A DNA stretch of 64,000 nucleotides from Gloeothece verrucosa PCC 7822 (GCF_000147335.1 NC_014501.1:1-64000); one strand, 5' to 3'; counted from the first letter of the stretch, positions 46,563 to 56,248 are shown. Made by a program: numbers and translations. Notes: a model not told the origin generated them from the sequence alone.

Positions 46563-48749
46563 GTGTATAACTATCATTATCCGCTAATATTAGGGGGAGT
46601 CGCTTCGATATTTGTAGCTATCCAGCCATCGTTGCTGGCAAGCCCCGAATCTTCCGACTCTCATTCGGAAAAACCCCCCATTTTTAACGGGTTTTCCCAT
46701 CAAACTTTGACCACAGAAACAGGGGCCGAAACTTTTTCAATAGAATCTATTGGTAAAGACATCAGGGAGTCATCTATAACAGAGCCAGAAACAAGTTCTT
46801 TCCCCCAGACAAGTTCTCTCAATTTTCCCTTAGAAAAAAATGAGGAGTTAAAAGATAAGAAGCTCTTGGCTCAGTCTAGCCCCATGCTTCCTAATCCAGA
46901 CATCGTAATTGAAGATAAGCAGAAGCAGACTCAACCGACCACCCCGGCTTTTCCCGTCTTACCTCGGGCGGTAGCCCCACCAGTGGGAGATATGGCTGTG
47001 TCCAATATTGACTCTATGGCCCAGACCATTGATTTAGGAACTGCGGCTATTATTCCTCGTCTTGTCTTACGGGAAGCACCGGCCAGGGAAGTGTTAGCCG
47101 TGTTAGCTCGTTATGCCGGATTTAATCTGATCTTTACCGATAGCCAAACCAGTGCGGCTCAAGGACAGGGACAACAGGGGGCTGTGGCTCCTCAAGGGCA
47201 ACAAACCGTATCTCTAGATTTAGAAAATGAATCAGTACAAGAAGTGTTTAACTCTGTGCTGATGGTATCAGGCTTAAAAGCCAATCGTCGAGGACGGACA
47301 ATATTTGTGGGTACTGCTTTGCCGGCAGCCGCTCGGAATTTAATTACCCGTACTATACGACTAAACCAAGTTGAAGCCATCAACGCAGCAACTTTTTTGG
47401 CAACACAAGGCGCAGAATATCAACGTTTAGTCACACAAACCGAAGATATTACCGACCCCCTAACAGGCCGAGTCGTGGGACGCAGAGAAACACCACCCGG
47501 ACTATATCCTCTCACCGTAGTTAACCAAGCCGGAGTAAATTCACCATTATTGTTACAAGGATTATCCCTTGTTGCCGATCAAAGACTCAATTCCATAACC
47601 TTAATTGGAGAACCGCGTCAAGTGGAAATTGCCACTTCCATGCTAGTGCAACTTGATGCTCGCCGTCGTCAAGTAGCCGTCAATGTCAAAGTGGTTGACG
47701 TTCAACTTCAAGGTACACAATCTTACTCGAGTAGATTTTCCTTTGGCTTTGATGATGGATTCTTTCTTCAAGATAACGGAACAGCCATCTTAAATTTTGG
47801 CAATTACAATCCTCCTACCTCAGCACAAACCAACGCCTCAGTCGTTACGCCTCCGGTTATTAGTGTACCGGATGCACTTGGAGGTTTAACGCCCAATATT
47901 TTCTTTGATCAACAAAATGCTCCCTTTGGGAATTTCAATTCTGGAAGTGCTGATATTCTCAGAACCGCCAACAACACAATTCCCTATGCTCGTCCGAGTT
48001 TTGGGACCTTTAATAACCCGTTTCAACCCGGTGTATCAGCAGCTACCTATGATGCAGCCACTGGACAAAGAACTTTTACCTATCAACTCCCTAATTTATT
48101 CCAGTTTCCCCAAAAATTCTTAGCAACCCTACAGGCTAGTATTACCAGTGGTAATGCGAAAATCCTGACCGACCCGACTCTCGTGGTTCAAGAGGGACAA
48201 CAAGCCACCGTCAAGTTAACCCAAAAAGTGGTTGAAAGTGTTAATACCCAAGTTGATCCTCTCAGTGGCGTTAGAACCACAACCCCGGTTCTACAAGATG
48301 CTGGTTTAACCCTTACCGTTGAAGTGGATCGCATTGACGATAATGGCTTTGTGAGTTTATTCGTCAGTCCCACTATTGCCGCTCCCGGTGCCACACAGAC
48401 CTTTGATAGTGGCAATGGTTCAAATAACACCCTTACCTTGTTATCACGGCGGGAAATGACATCAGGACTGATCCGAATGCGGGATGGCCAAACCTTGATT
48501 CTTTCGGGTATTATTAGCGAAACTGAGCGAACAACGGTTACTAAAGTGCCGATTTTAGGAGATATTCCTATATTAGGTGCTTTGTTTAGACGAACCGATA
48601 ATAATGGAAACCGTAGTGAGGTAATTGTGCTGTTAACGCCGAAAATTATCGATGATCGCCCAGATGCTACCTTTGGAATTAATTATAATCCTGGCCCTGG
48701 AGCGGCAGAATTGTTGAGGCGGCAAGGTTTTCCCGTTCAGCCTAAATAA
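46563..48749 (+). CDS. pilQ: Type IV pilus secretin PilQ
   Basis: Outer-membrane secretin through which pili exit. The 728-residue protein has an N-terminal signal/hydrophobic region (about 5-27), a Ser/Thr-rich linker, an STN-like N0 domain (RLVLREAPAREVLAVLARYA), an N1-type domain, and the secretin core ending with GQTLILSGIISETER, VPILGDIPILGALFR and RSEVIVLLTPKI. The start is GTG 46563 with GAGGAG upstream. A 111-base gap separates it from pilO. No pilP is present, as is usual in cyanobacteria. Confidence 0.92.
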   Translation: MYNYHYPLILGGVASIFVAIQPSLLASPESSDSHSEKPPIFNGFSHQTLTTETGAETFSIESIGKDIRESSITEPETSSFPQTSSLNFPLEKNEELKDKKLLAQSSPMLPNPDIVIEDKQKQTQPTTPAFPVLPRAVAPPVGDMAVSNIDSMAQTIDLGTAAIIPRLVLREAPAREVLAVLARYAGFNLIFTDSQTSAAQGQGQQGAVAPQGQQTVSLDLENESVQEVFNSVLMVSGLKANRRGRTIFVGTALPAAARNLITRTIRLNQVEAINAATFLATQGAEYQRLVTQTEDITDPLTGRVVGRRETPPGLYPLTVVNQAGVNSPLLLQGLSLVADQRLNSITLIGEPRQVEIATSMLVQLDARRRQVAVNVKVVDVQLQGTQSYSSRFSFGFDDGFFLQDNGTAILNFGNYNPPTSAQTNASVVTPPVISVPDALGGLTPNIFFDQQNAPFGNFNSGSADILRTANNTIPYARPSFGTFNNPFQPGVSAATYDAATGQRTFTYQLPNLFQFPQKFLATLQASITSGNAKILTDPTLVVQEGQQATVKLTQKVVESVNTQVDPLSGVRTTTPVLQDAGLTLTVEVDRIDDNGFVSLFVSPTIAAPGATQTFDSGNGSNNTLTLLSRREMTSGLIRMRDGQTLILSGIISETERTTVTKVPILGDIPILGALFRRTDNNGNRSEVIVLLTPKIIDDRPDATFGINYNPGPGAAELLRRQGFPVQPK

Positions 48750-48781
48750 GCCTAACCCTCAAGGGCAAGCAGCGACGAACC

Positions 48782-48833
48782 CGGCCCGCCTGCGCGGGCT
48801 AAATTATAGCACTACGCATTAAAGTTAGGACAT
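48782..48833. repeat. Dispersed palindrome plus TATAGCACTACGC element
   Basis: GCCCGC-CTGC-GCGGGC at 48784-48799 is the reverse copy of the palindrome at 38832. It is followed by TATAGCACTACGC (48805-48817) and GTTAGGACAT (48824-48833), both of which also occur at 4952-4964 and 4971-4980 with the same spacing. Confidence 0.6.
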
Positions 48834-48886
48834 GGCGAGAAGATAAAACCTTGTCATAATCAACTGTTGCCTGTTGCGCCTGTTGC

Positions 48887-49996
48887 CTAGCGCGTAGCGC
48901 CATAGCTTAAAAGTTGAATATCTTCGACTCCAGATAACAAAATTTGAGGATTAGCTTGTCCAGGGGAGACAACATTACCCCGGCCTCGAACTTCAATAAC
49001 CACATCCTCATTGATCAACATATTTCGACCTGAACTAGCAGTAGAAAGATGATCATTCCAAATTTGGGCGAGTTTTTGCCTAATTTTTTCAAATTCTGAG
49101 GCATCGTCAAAATTAACTAGAGTAAAATATCGAGTGATGCCCCCTGTGTCTACTGCAAGCGCATAGACATCAAACTTGATTTGAGGACTTTGGGGAAACT
49201 TAACCAATTTTCCCTTGACAACAATTTCTTTTTCGTGCCAAGCGGCGATAGAATCAATCATTTGTAGGGGTTTGTCGAGATCAAGATTTAGTCGTAAATG
49301 GGTTGGTTGTGTGGGCAGATTTTGCAAGCGATAATGGAGGCGAATAATATCGCCACGAAATAAATCTTTAGTCAATTGAGGAGATTGAACAAATACAGGA
49401 ATCACAGCATCTTTATACTCAATAACCATCACTCCTCCATCGGCGGCTACGGCGTGAACTTTGCCTATCACACTGGTTTGATTTTTTAATTCTTCAGGCA
49501 GAGCAGTTTTTCTTTCATAGGGTTTAAAATCATTTTTATATGACCAAGGTTCTAGAATTTTTAGAGATTCTACTAAAATATGTTTTTGCTGGCTAGGATT
49601 AGCAAGAAAGCGCCCTCGAATACACACTTGATCATGACGCTTAACCTCTGTTAAAGCCTTGAAAGCCGCTCTATCATAAGTCACCAAAGAAAACTCACGA
49701 TGATTGAAAAAATTCTCAGGTTCCCGTACAGAAAGCACAAAAAGTTTAGATGACGAACTAGCACCATGAATTGAACCAATTAAACCAGTCCCTTCAAGTT
49801 CATCTTTTAAATTCGTTAGATTAAGCTCTTGATAAGCTTCTGGGTGATAACTACATTGGGGCCGGGAACTCGTTCCCGACTGTTCATCAGCCGCATCGAC
49901 TTTTTCTATGCTCAAATAGTTAAAGGAAACAATAGCGACAATTATCAAACAAAGCAGGAACAAAGATCTAAATTTTGGGTAACGTTTAAGATTCAT
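48887..49996 (-). CDS. Secreted or anchored protein with OB-fold-like repeats, unknown function
   Basis: A 369-residue protein with an N-terminal membrane/signal segment (about 11-31) and then alternating beta-rich modules: GTGLIGSIHGASSSSKLFVLSV, VCIRGRFLANPSQQKHILVES, TSVIGKVHAVAADGGVMVIEY and EIVVKGKLVKFPQ. The pattern suggests OB-fold or nuclease-like repeats, but no catalytic motif is recognised. It stands convergent with pilQ and close to the grr cluster. Confidence 0.65.
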   Translation of the reverse strand: MNLKRYPKFRSLFLLCLIIVAIVSFNYLSIEKVDAADEQSGTSSRPQCSYHPEAYQELNLTNLKDELEGTGLIGSIHGASSSSKLFVLSVREPENFFNHREFSLVTYDRAAFKALTEVKRHDQVCIRGRFLANPSQQKHILVESLKILEPWSYKNDFKPYERKTALPEELKNQTSVIGKVHAVAADGGVMVIEYKDAVIPVFVQSPQLTKDLFRGDIIRLHYRLQNLPTQPTHLRLNLDLDKPLQMIDSIAAWHEKEIVVKGKLVKFPQSPQIKFDVYALAVDTGGITRYFTLVNFDDASEFEKIRQKLAQIWNDHLSTASSGRNMLINEDVVIEVRGRGNVVSPGQANPQILLSGVEDIQLLSYGATR

Positions 49997-50144
49997 TGCC
50001 TTTGAGTGGGATCATGATGATAGGGTGGGCATAGATCTAGAAGTTGAAACCTCGTAGAGAATATTTTATCGTGCCCACCAACTTAATTGCTCGTCTTATC
50101 AGTCATCCCTGTACTAACTTTGCCTGCAACGTCTCTAGGCGATT

Positions 50145-51332
50145 TTAACTGGTAATCTGATAAATATTTTCTAACTCGGCTAAAATAATATCGGTTATAA
50201 TTTGTGAACGATACCGACAAGCGCGAGTTTGGGTAGAGCGAAACGTGCCATTTTCCCAATACTTATTACTGCCTGCCCCCCCACCACATACGCCGAAATA
50301 TTGACAGGTTTGCTGACAGAGGTCAACCCCGGTTTTCATATCCTGATAAATTTTTAGAAATTTTTCTGTATGACAAACAGATTCTAAAGTATCATGAAAA
50401 ACATTGCCTAAAATAAAATCTCCGTAATCAGTGGTTTTAACTGATAGTAATTCAGGATCAAAGGTTGAAAAATTGCCTTGATGATCAAAACTCACTATCA
50501 CAAAAGGAGCATTCATATCAGTATTATTCAGCCGACAATCATTATAAATTAAAGTACAAATCGACTCAAATTCTCGTAGCTGAAATTTTCCCTCACTTTG
50601 AGCCGTCAAGTCCCAGATTCTTTGCATAAAAGCCCGATAACGTTCTTCTATACCGATTTTATCCAAAGACGAAGATTGATTAACCCCTTCAGTTTCTTCT
50701 AAATTAAATCCTACATCCGTCAGTCCATTTTCCATAAAAAAGTTAAAAATTTCATCCGGATAATCTAAAGAATCTTCAGTAATCACGGCAATAATTTGCA
50801 CAGGAATGTCATTTTTTTGTAATAAAGATATCCCGCGCATGGTACTGGCATGACTTCCTTTACCCGAGCGAGTTTTACGATGGGCATCATGAATAAATGC
50901 AGGGCCATCAATACTGACTCCTACCAGAACTTGATATTCTTTAAACAGGTCACACAAAGCCGCATTAATTAAAGTCGCATTGGTTTGCACAGATTGAAAA
51001 ATCTGACAAGGTTTTGTACTATATTTTTTCTGAGCTTCAGCAATAATTTGAAAAGCCGAACGATAAAAAGCAACGGGAACAGCCAGAGGTTCACCGGCGT
51101 GCCAGCAAATGGTAAAACTGTCTTCGACAAAAGGGCTAGTTAAAACCGTTTTTAAAATCGGATCAATCAGTTCTAAAGATAACTGGTTTTTCAGATGACG
51201 ATGGGGTAAATAACAATAATCACAGTCCAAATTACAAAAAGACGTGGTCTGAATAACCACTAGGTTAATGGGGCCAAAAGTGCTAATATCAGCCGCCGGG
51301 ATTTCTAGAAAATTTTGTTGGCTTAAAGTCAT
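50145..51332 (-). CDS. grrM: Cyclophane-forming radical SAM/SPASM peptide maturase GrrM
   Basis: Radical SAM enzyme that crosslinks an aromatic side chain to the Asn/Asp two residues later in a GrrA precursor. The [4Fe-4S] cluster motif CxxxCxxC is C33-C37-C40 (FCNLDCDYCYLPHRH). The C-terminal SPASM region has further cysteines (CQQTCQYFGVCGGGAGSNKYW, CRYR). 395 residues. It is the third gene of a minus-strand unit after two grrA precursors; GrrP is divergent. The family name follows the NCBI grr system; assignment is from motifs and context. Confidence 0.9.
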   Translation of the reverse strand: MTLSQQNFLEIPAADISTFGPINLVVIQTTSFCNLDCDYCYLPHRHLKNQLSLELIDPILKTVLTSPFVEDSFTICWHAGEPLAVPVAFYRSAFQIIAEAQKKYSTKPCQIFQSVQTNATLINAALCDLFKEYQVLVGVSIDGPAFIHDAHRKTRSGKGSHASTMRGISLLQKNDIPVQIIAVITEDSLDYPDEIFNFFMENGLTDVGFNLEETEGVNQSSSLDKIGIEERYRAFMQRIWDLTAQSEGKFQLREFESICTLIYNDCRLNNTDMNAPFVIVSFDHQGNFSTFDPELLSVKTTDYGDFILGNVFHDTLESVCHTEKFLKIYQDMKTGVDLCQQTCQYFGVCGGGAGSNKYWENGTFRSTQTRACRYRSQIITDIILAELENIYQITS

Positions 51333-51356
51333 ATTAATCTATCTTTTTCATCAATA

Positions 51357-51758
51357 TTAGCGGCGATTCCAGAAACCGCCACCATCACCCCAACGACGAC
51401 CATTAACCCAACTTCCATCTCGACCATTACCCCAGCCGCCACCGTTGCGACCATTAGCCCAACCTCTAGACCCTGAACCATCTACCCAACCTCTACGCCC
51501 TGAACCATCTACCCAACCGCGACCACGACCATTTCCCCAGGCCCCGGCTATTTCAGTATCTAAATCGGTTTTAGCTGATTCTGGCAGATGATTTTCTTGT
51601 TCTCTAATAGTGGCACTAATTTTAGCTAGACGTTGTTCAATCGTCGGTTTAACAGGACTAGCAGAATTGTCTAAAGTTTTGGCCTCAGAGGAAGGAATAT
51701 TGAAAGCCGACAGCGCTAATAAAAAGCCTACTAATCCAGTGGTTGTGGTAATGTTCAT
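51357..51758 (-). CDS. grrA: GrrA cyclophane RiPP precursor, copy 1
   Basis: 133 residues. A signal-like hydrophobic N-terminus (about 8-25, ending PSSEA), a leader (about 27-72) and a Gly-rich core with eight aromatic-x-Asn/Asp triplets: WGN, WVD, WVD, WAN, WGN, WVN, WGD and FWN. The first ~73 residues are almost identical to copy 2 (LDNS vs LYTS), while the core differs, so leader identity with core diversity fits a substrate family. GrrM starts 25 bases downstream. Confidence 0.92.
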   Translation of the reverse strand: MNITTTTGLVGFLLALSAFNIPSSEAKTLDNSASPVKPTIEQRLAKISATIREQENHLPESAKTDLDTEIAGAWGNGRGRGWVDGSGRRGWVDGSGSRGWANGRNGGGWGNGRDGSWVNGRRWGDGGGFWNRR

Positions 51759-51807
51759 TCCTATCTTTTTGCCTAATCAGTTATTGAAAAATTAATTTTG
51801 CAACGAA

Positions 51808-51835
51808 ACGGTAAGATATATGACATTATATCTAT
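51808..51835 (-). promoter_or_regulatory. Conserved upstream box of grrA copy 1 with TATAAT
   Basis: A 28-base segment identical at 22 positions with the one at 52341-52368 upstream of copy 2. On the minus strand it contains GATATAATGTCA; TATAAT (complement of 51825-51830) is a plausible -10. No good -35 was found. Confidence 0.5.
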
Positions 51836-51886
51836 CAATCACTCTAAGTTACTTAAAATCCCTAATTTAATTGAAAAATTAGTAGA

Positions 51887-52291
51887 TTAACGGCGATTCA
51901 AGAAACCCCCACCATCAGCCCAGTTACGGCCATTAACCCAACCGCCACCGCCCCTAGTATTTCCCCAACCCCCTCCGCCGCGACCATCAGCCCAACCTCT
52001 ACCCCCTGAACCATCAGCCCAACCTCTACCCCCTGAACCATCAGCCCAACCTCTACCACGACCATTCCCCCAGGCCCCGGCTATTTCAGTATCTAAATCG
52101 GTTTTAGCTGATTCTGGCAGATGATTTTCTTGTTCTCTAATAGTGGCACTAATTTTAGCTAGACGTTGTTCAATCGTCGGTTTAACAGGACTAGCAGAAG
52201 TATATAAAGTTTTGGCCTCAGAGGAAGGAATATTGAAAGCCGATAGCGCTAATAAAAAGCCAACTAATCCAGTGGTTGTGGTAATGTTCAT
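51887..52291 (-). CDS. grrA: GrrA cyclophane RiPP precursor, copy 2
   Basis: 134 residues, same architecture as copy 1: hydrophobic N-terminus, conserved leader to AKTDLDTEIAGA, and a core with WGN, WAD, WAD, WAD, WGN, WVN, WAD and FLN. Three consecutive GWADGSGGR-like units show recent internal duplication. It is upstream of copy 1 in the same direction, 128 bases apart, and shares a conserved promoter-like segment with it. Confidence 0.92.
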   Translation of the reverse strand: MNITTTTGLVGFLLALSAFNIPSSEAKTLYTSASPVKPTIEQRLAKISATIREQENHLPESAKTDLDTEIAGAWGNGRGRGWADGSGGRGWADGSGGRGWADGRGGGGWGNTRGGGGWVNGRNWADGGGFLNRR

Positions 52292-52340
52292 TTAGTTCCC
52301 TTTGGGTAATGAGCTATTTTTAAATAAATTTTTTTACAAA

Positions 52341-52368
52341 ACGGTAAAACTCGTGACATGATATCTAT
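52341..52368 (-). promoter_or_regulatory. Conserved upstream box of grrA copy 2
   Basis: Paralogous with 51808-51835 (22/28 identical, no gaps). On the minus strand it contains GATATCATGTCA, with TATCAT at the -10 position. Both lie 49 bases upstream of their start codons, which supports a functional element duplicated with the gene. Confidence 0.5.
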
Positions 52369-52443
52369 AATCATCCTATCGAGTTATCTTACTACATTTT
52401 TTCCAAATTTTTTCAGAATTCAGCCCAGTAATGAGGAGTAGAT

Positions 52444-53334
52444 ATGATCAAAACATTAACACTTGCCCTGATAAGCCTTGCTTTTACTTTAGGAGTTCCC
52501 CTAAAATCTGGAGCCGAAACCGTTTTAGAAAGAGTGGCTCGCACAGGTACATTAGTAGTAGGTACAGCGACAGATCTTGTTCCTTTGGCTTATGTTAATG
52601 ATAAAAACGAACTGGTGGGTTACTCGATAGATTATCTCAATTTTCTCAAAAATCAACTTCAAACTCAACTCGGAAGAGACGTTACCCTACAATTTGTGGA
52701 AGTTACTCCTACTGATGCAATTCCTAAGCTCATAAGTCAAGAAGTTGACATTATTTGTAATGCTGCCTTTACTTGGGAGCGAGATAAATTTGTTGATTTC
52801 TCTGTCAGTATGGGCCTTGGCGGTACTCGACTTTTAGTGAAGGGCGGCAGTCAATTAGGTTCTGTGGACTCTTTAGCCGGTAAACGGATCGCGGCTATTC
52901 GTAACTCCATTCCTGCACAAGTAATTAAAGTCTTACAACCCAAAGCGATAATTGTTAATGTCGAGTCAATGCAAGAGGGATTTGATAGCGTAAAACAGGG
53001 CAAAGTTGATGGTTTTGCCGCAAGTGGAATAGTTTTGGATGGTTATCGGCAAACGGTCAGCGACAAAAATGCTTATCAAGTTGTCCCTCAAAAACCCTAC
53101 AATCGTGAGGGAATCGCTTGTATGGTGCCAGAAAATAACTCAAAGTTTTTAGATGTGGTCAATTTTAGCGTTGTTAGATTGATGCAAGGTTATCTAGATG
53201 GAGAACCGAGTTCAGTGGCTATTGTTGAGCGCTGGTTTGGCAAAGATGGAATTATTACCATCGATCCAGAATTAATTCGCAACTATTTTCAGGATGTAGT
53301 TAATTCTAGGGAACAAATTATTATTGAAAAGTAA
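52444..53334 (+). CDS. grrP: GrrP, orphan periplasmic substrate-binding-like protein
   Basis: A 296-residue secreted type 3 (amino-acid) binding-protein fold: signal peptide 1-24 (...SGAET), then RVARTGTLVVGTATDLVPLA, LISQEVDIICNAAFTWERD and SLAGKRIAAIRNS. No transport permease or ATPase is adjacent, as is typical of the grr-linked orphan. It is divergent from the grrA genes, sharing a ~150-base intergenic region. Its role in the RiPP system is unknown; it may bind or present the product. Confidence 0.9.
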   Translation: MIKTLTLALISLAFTLGVPLKSGAETVLERVARTGTLVVGTATDLVPLAYVNDKNELVGYSIDYLNFLKNQLQTQLGRDVTLQFVEVTPTDAIPKLISQEVDIICNAAFTWERDKFVDFSVSMGLGGTRLLVKGGSQLGSVDSLAGKRIAAIRNSIPAQVIKVLQPKAIIVNVESMQEGFDSVKQGKVDGFAASGIVLDGYRQTVSDKNAYQVVPQKPYNREGIACMVPENNSKFLDVVNFSVVRLMQGYLDGEPSSVAIVERWFGKDGIITIDPELIRNYFQDVVNSREQIIIEK

Positions 53335-53382
53335 ATCCTATAATAAATAATAAGCAATGTAAAATTTCTGAGAGAGCAACCC

Positions 53383-54570
53383 ATGCGCGTAATTCTCATG
53401 ACTGGCAAAGGAGGAGTCGGGAAAACCTCCGTAGCGGCTGCCACTGGACTGCGATGTGCTGAACTTGGTTACAGAACCTTAGTGTTGAGTACCGATCCCG
53501 CCCATTCCCTAGCAGATAGCTTTGATCTCGAATTAGGACACGATCCCCGTTTGGTGCGCCCTAACCTCTGGGGGGCAGAACTCGATGCGTTGATGGAATT
53601 AGAGGGGAATTGGGGGGCAGTAAAACGCTACATCACCCAAGTCTTACAGGCGCGTGGGTTAGAAGGGGTACAAGCCGAAGAATTAGCGATTTTACCCGGA
53701 ATGGATGAAATTTTCGGTTTAGTGCGGATGAAACGGCATTATGATGAGGGAACCTACGATGTCTTGATTATAGACTCGGCTCCTACGGGTACGGCTTTGC
53801 GGCTGCTGAGTATTCCCGAGGTGGGCGGCTGGTATATGAGAAGATTTTACAAGCCGTTACAAGGGATGTCTATTGCCCTGCGTCCTCTGTTTGAACCGAT
53901 TTTTAAACCTATTACGGGGTTTTCCTTACCGGATAAAGAGGTGATGGATGCTCCCTATGAATTTTATGAGCAGATTGAAGCTTTAGAAAAGGTTTTGACG
54001 GATAATACTCAGACAACGGTGCGGCTGGTGACTAATCCCGAAAAAATGGTGATTAAAGAGTCTTTACGGGCCCACGCTTACCTCAGTTTGTATAATGTTT
54101 CGACGGATTTAATTGTGGCTAATCGGATTATTCCCGATACGGTAACTGATCCGTTTTTCAAAAAATGGAAAGATAATCAACAGATTTATAAACAAGAAAT
54201 TTACGACAATTTCCATCCTTTACCCATTAAAGAGGTTCCGCTTTATTCTGAGGAAATGTGCGGTTTAGAGGCTTTAGAAAGGTTAAAAGATACGCTTTAT
54301 AAGGATGAAGATCCGGCTCAGGTTTATTATAAAGAAAATACTGTTCGAGTTGTTCAAGAAAAAAATAATTACAGCTTAGAATTGTATTTACCGGGAGTGC
54401 CTAAAGAACAAGTGCAGTTAAATAAAACCGGGGATGAGTTAAATATTCGCATCGGCAACCATCGGCGGAATTTAGTCTTACCTCAAGCTTTGGCGGCATT
54501 AAAACCCTCTGGGGCGAAAATGGAAGAAGATTATCTGAAAATTCGCTTTAGTGATGCCCTGAGCGCTTAA
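53383..54570 (+). CDS. ArsA/Get3-type ATPase with C-terminal HSP20-like domain
   Basis: A 395-residue P-loop ATPase with deviant Walker [16 protein letters not shown] near the N-terminus, [10 protein letters not shown] (switch I) and [14 protein letters not shown]. The C-terminal ~85 residues ([20 protein letters not shown], then [15 protein letters not shown]) form an alpha-crystallin-like beta-sandwich, as in cyanobacterial and plant ArsA relatives. It lacks arsenite-binding cysteine pairs in obvious form, so a tail-anchored-protein or assembly role is more likely than arsenic export. 48 bases after grrP. Confidence 0.9.
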   Translation: MRVILMTGKGGVGKTSVAAATGLRCAELGYRTLVLSTDPAHSLADSFDLELGHDPRLVRPNLWGAELDALMELEGNWGAVKRYITQVLQARGLEGVQAEELAILPGMDEIFGLVRMKRHYDEGTYDVLIIDSAPTGTALRLLSIPEVGGWYMRRFYKPLQGMSIALRPLFEPIFKPITGFSLPDKEVMDAPYEFYEQIEALEKVLTDNTQTTVRLVTNPEKMVIKESLRAHAYLSLYNVSTDLIVANRIIPDTVTDPFFKKWKDNQQIYKQEIYDNFHPLPIKEVPLYSEEMCGLEALERLKDTLYKDEDPAQVYYKENTVRVVQEKNNYSLELYLPGVPKEQVQLNKTGDELNIRIGNHRRNLVLPQALAALKPSGAKMEEDYLKIRFSDALSA

Positions 54571-54697
54571 TTGGCTTTAGGTGGCGGCATACATCTATTT
54601 AATTGTGCTGCTTTTCATCGAAACTAAAATGACTACCTAAAAATGCTCAGATAGGTCAAATCTCTAAGACTTACCTGAGCAAACCACAACTCAAGTA

Positions 54698-56248
54698 TTA
54701 ACGGATTCTGACAATTCCAGAGATTAAGGATAGAGACCGGCTGAAATGACCACATTGATTGTCTACATTGCCTTCAGCCGTTTCAATCAGAGAAGATCCT
54801 GAAGTATAACCTCTGACAATACCAATGTGATTGAATTGTCCGTTTACCCCTGACCAATCAAAGGTAACAATATCTCCACGCTCAGGAATTACTTCTCTCT
54901 TGGGATGCCAATACCCTTTCTGTTTTCCCCAATACTGCCAAGAGTCAACTAAAGCCATTGATGCCCAAAACCCCTCTGGTTGGTCAGGAATCTCTATTCC
55001 TACTTGGCGACAGCAATAGGTTACAAAAGCCGCACACCAATTATAGAAAACAGGTTCCGGGCCGATGTGACCTAATTGTTGCATGATCCGTCGTAAGGGA
55101 GCTAGATATTTTTCCGCATCACTTGAAGCCCCATTCCAACGAAGTTTTTTAGCGGCTTCACTGGCGGCAAAACTGGCTAGATTAGGGAGAATAACTTTCC
55201 CAGTTCCACCAAGTTTTTCCCAAGTTACTGACCCGACTTCTCCATCAACTAATAAACCACTTCGCAACTGAAAAGCTTTAACGGCTTCTTGCGTCTGATC
55301 GCCAAAATCTCCATCAGCCGCTCCTGCGTTAAAATTTAAACGGTTTAGTGCTTGTTGTAAGGCTTTAACATCATCTCCCTTGTCTCCCCATCGTAAAATA
55401 CGATCTAGAGGGGGTAAAGAAGTTACTTGAACAACTAGAGGGGTTGTAACAGCAGGAGCAGGTTTAGTAGAGGGTGCTATGTGGAAAGTTTTAGCATTAG
55501 GATACTTGCTACAAAAACTGATCAAATCTTCTGTACTTCGATCGGGTAATTCCACCACCTCCATTAATTTATCGTTAGCCCATGCCGCTAACACAGCACG
55601 CGGAGACGCATTTTCACCCACTTCTTTGCGATATAATTCTAACCAGCTTACTTGCTGAAGTGGGGGAGCAGATATGTGGAGTAATCCTCGTTCTTCCATG
55701 CGTTTGATTAAGACCATTGCCCCACATTGTTGACTGACTAAGTTAGGATCATAAATTCCATCTGCTGCATATTTTCCCTTACTATAGTGATTACTAAAAC
55801 TCCACAAATAAGGAGATTTTACTTGAGGATGATATTGCCGATAACCCCAGCCGTGATATTTCTCAAAACTATAACACATTCCCTCAATACTCCAATCATT
55901 CCAGCTAGATAACCCGGCATAATTTAAGGCATCAATCGCTGATGTTGGCCAGTCAAAAGGGGGTTGTCCCTCAACAGGACGGCCTTTAGGGACATGAACC
56001 GTTCGAGCCGTTAGAGGGTCTCCATTGTGTAAATGAGTATTAAAATTGAGGCTTGATTCTAATAAATGAATCGCAGCAACAAAATACCAAGGGACATGAG
56101 TAGCTTGTTCAACAACTTTATATTTGTCTTTTTTTTGGCTAATCAGATCAATATATTGATCAATTCTATTAATACACTCTGATTTTATTTTACAATTTTT
56201 GTAAAGCTCAATATATTCTTTCTTTAGGGCAGCATCTAAAGTCACCAT
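54698..56248 (-). CDS. Endolysin-like protein: lysozyme-like, PG-binding and CHAP domains
   Basis: 516 residues in three parts. Residues about 20-240 look like a phage-type lysozyme domain (VPWYFVAAIHLLESSLNF with a candidate catalytic Glu, then GWGYRQYHP). A PG_binding_1 domain follows (about 288-350, LRWGDKGDDVKALQQALNRL and DGDFGDQTQEAVKAFQ). A CHAP amidase domain ends it (NWCAAFVTYCCRQVG catalytic Cys, FNHIGIVRGYT catalytic His). There is no signal peptide, so export would need a lysis or non-Sec route. Not part of a visible prophage. Confidence 0.8.
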   Translation of the reverse strand: MVTLDAALKKEYIELYKNCKIKSECINRIDQYIDLISQKKDKYKVVEQATHVPWYFVAAIHLLESSLNFNTHLHNGDPLTARTVHVPKGRPVEGQPPFDWPTSAIDALNYAGLSSWNDWSIEGMCYSFEKYHGWGYRQYHPQVKSPYLWSFSNHYSKGKYAADGIYDPNLVSQQCGAMVLIKRMEERGLLHISAPPLQQVSWLELYRKEVGENASPRAVLAAWANDKLMEVVELPDRSTEDLISFCSKYPNAKTFHIAPSTKPAPAVTTPLVVQVTSLPPLDRILRWGDKGDDVKALQQALNRLNFNAGAADGDFGDQTQEAVKAFQLRSGLLVDGEVGSVTWEKLGGTGKVILPNLASFAASEAAKKLRWNGASSDAEKYLAPLRRIMQQLGHIGPEPVFYNWCAAFVTYCCRQVGIEIPDQPEGFWASMALVDSWQYWGKQKGYWHPKREVIPERGDIVTFDWSGVNGQFNHIGIVRGYTSGSSLIETAEGNVDNQCGHFSRSLSLISGIVRIR

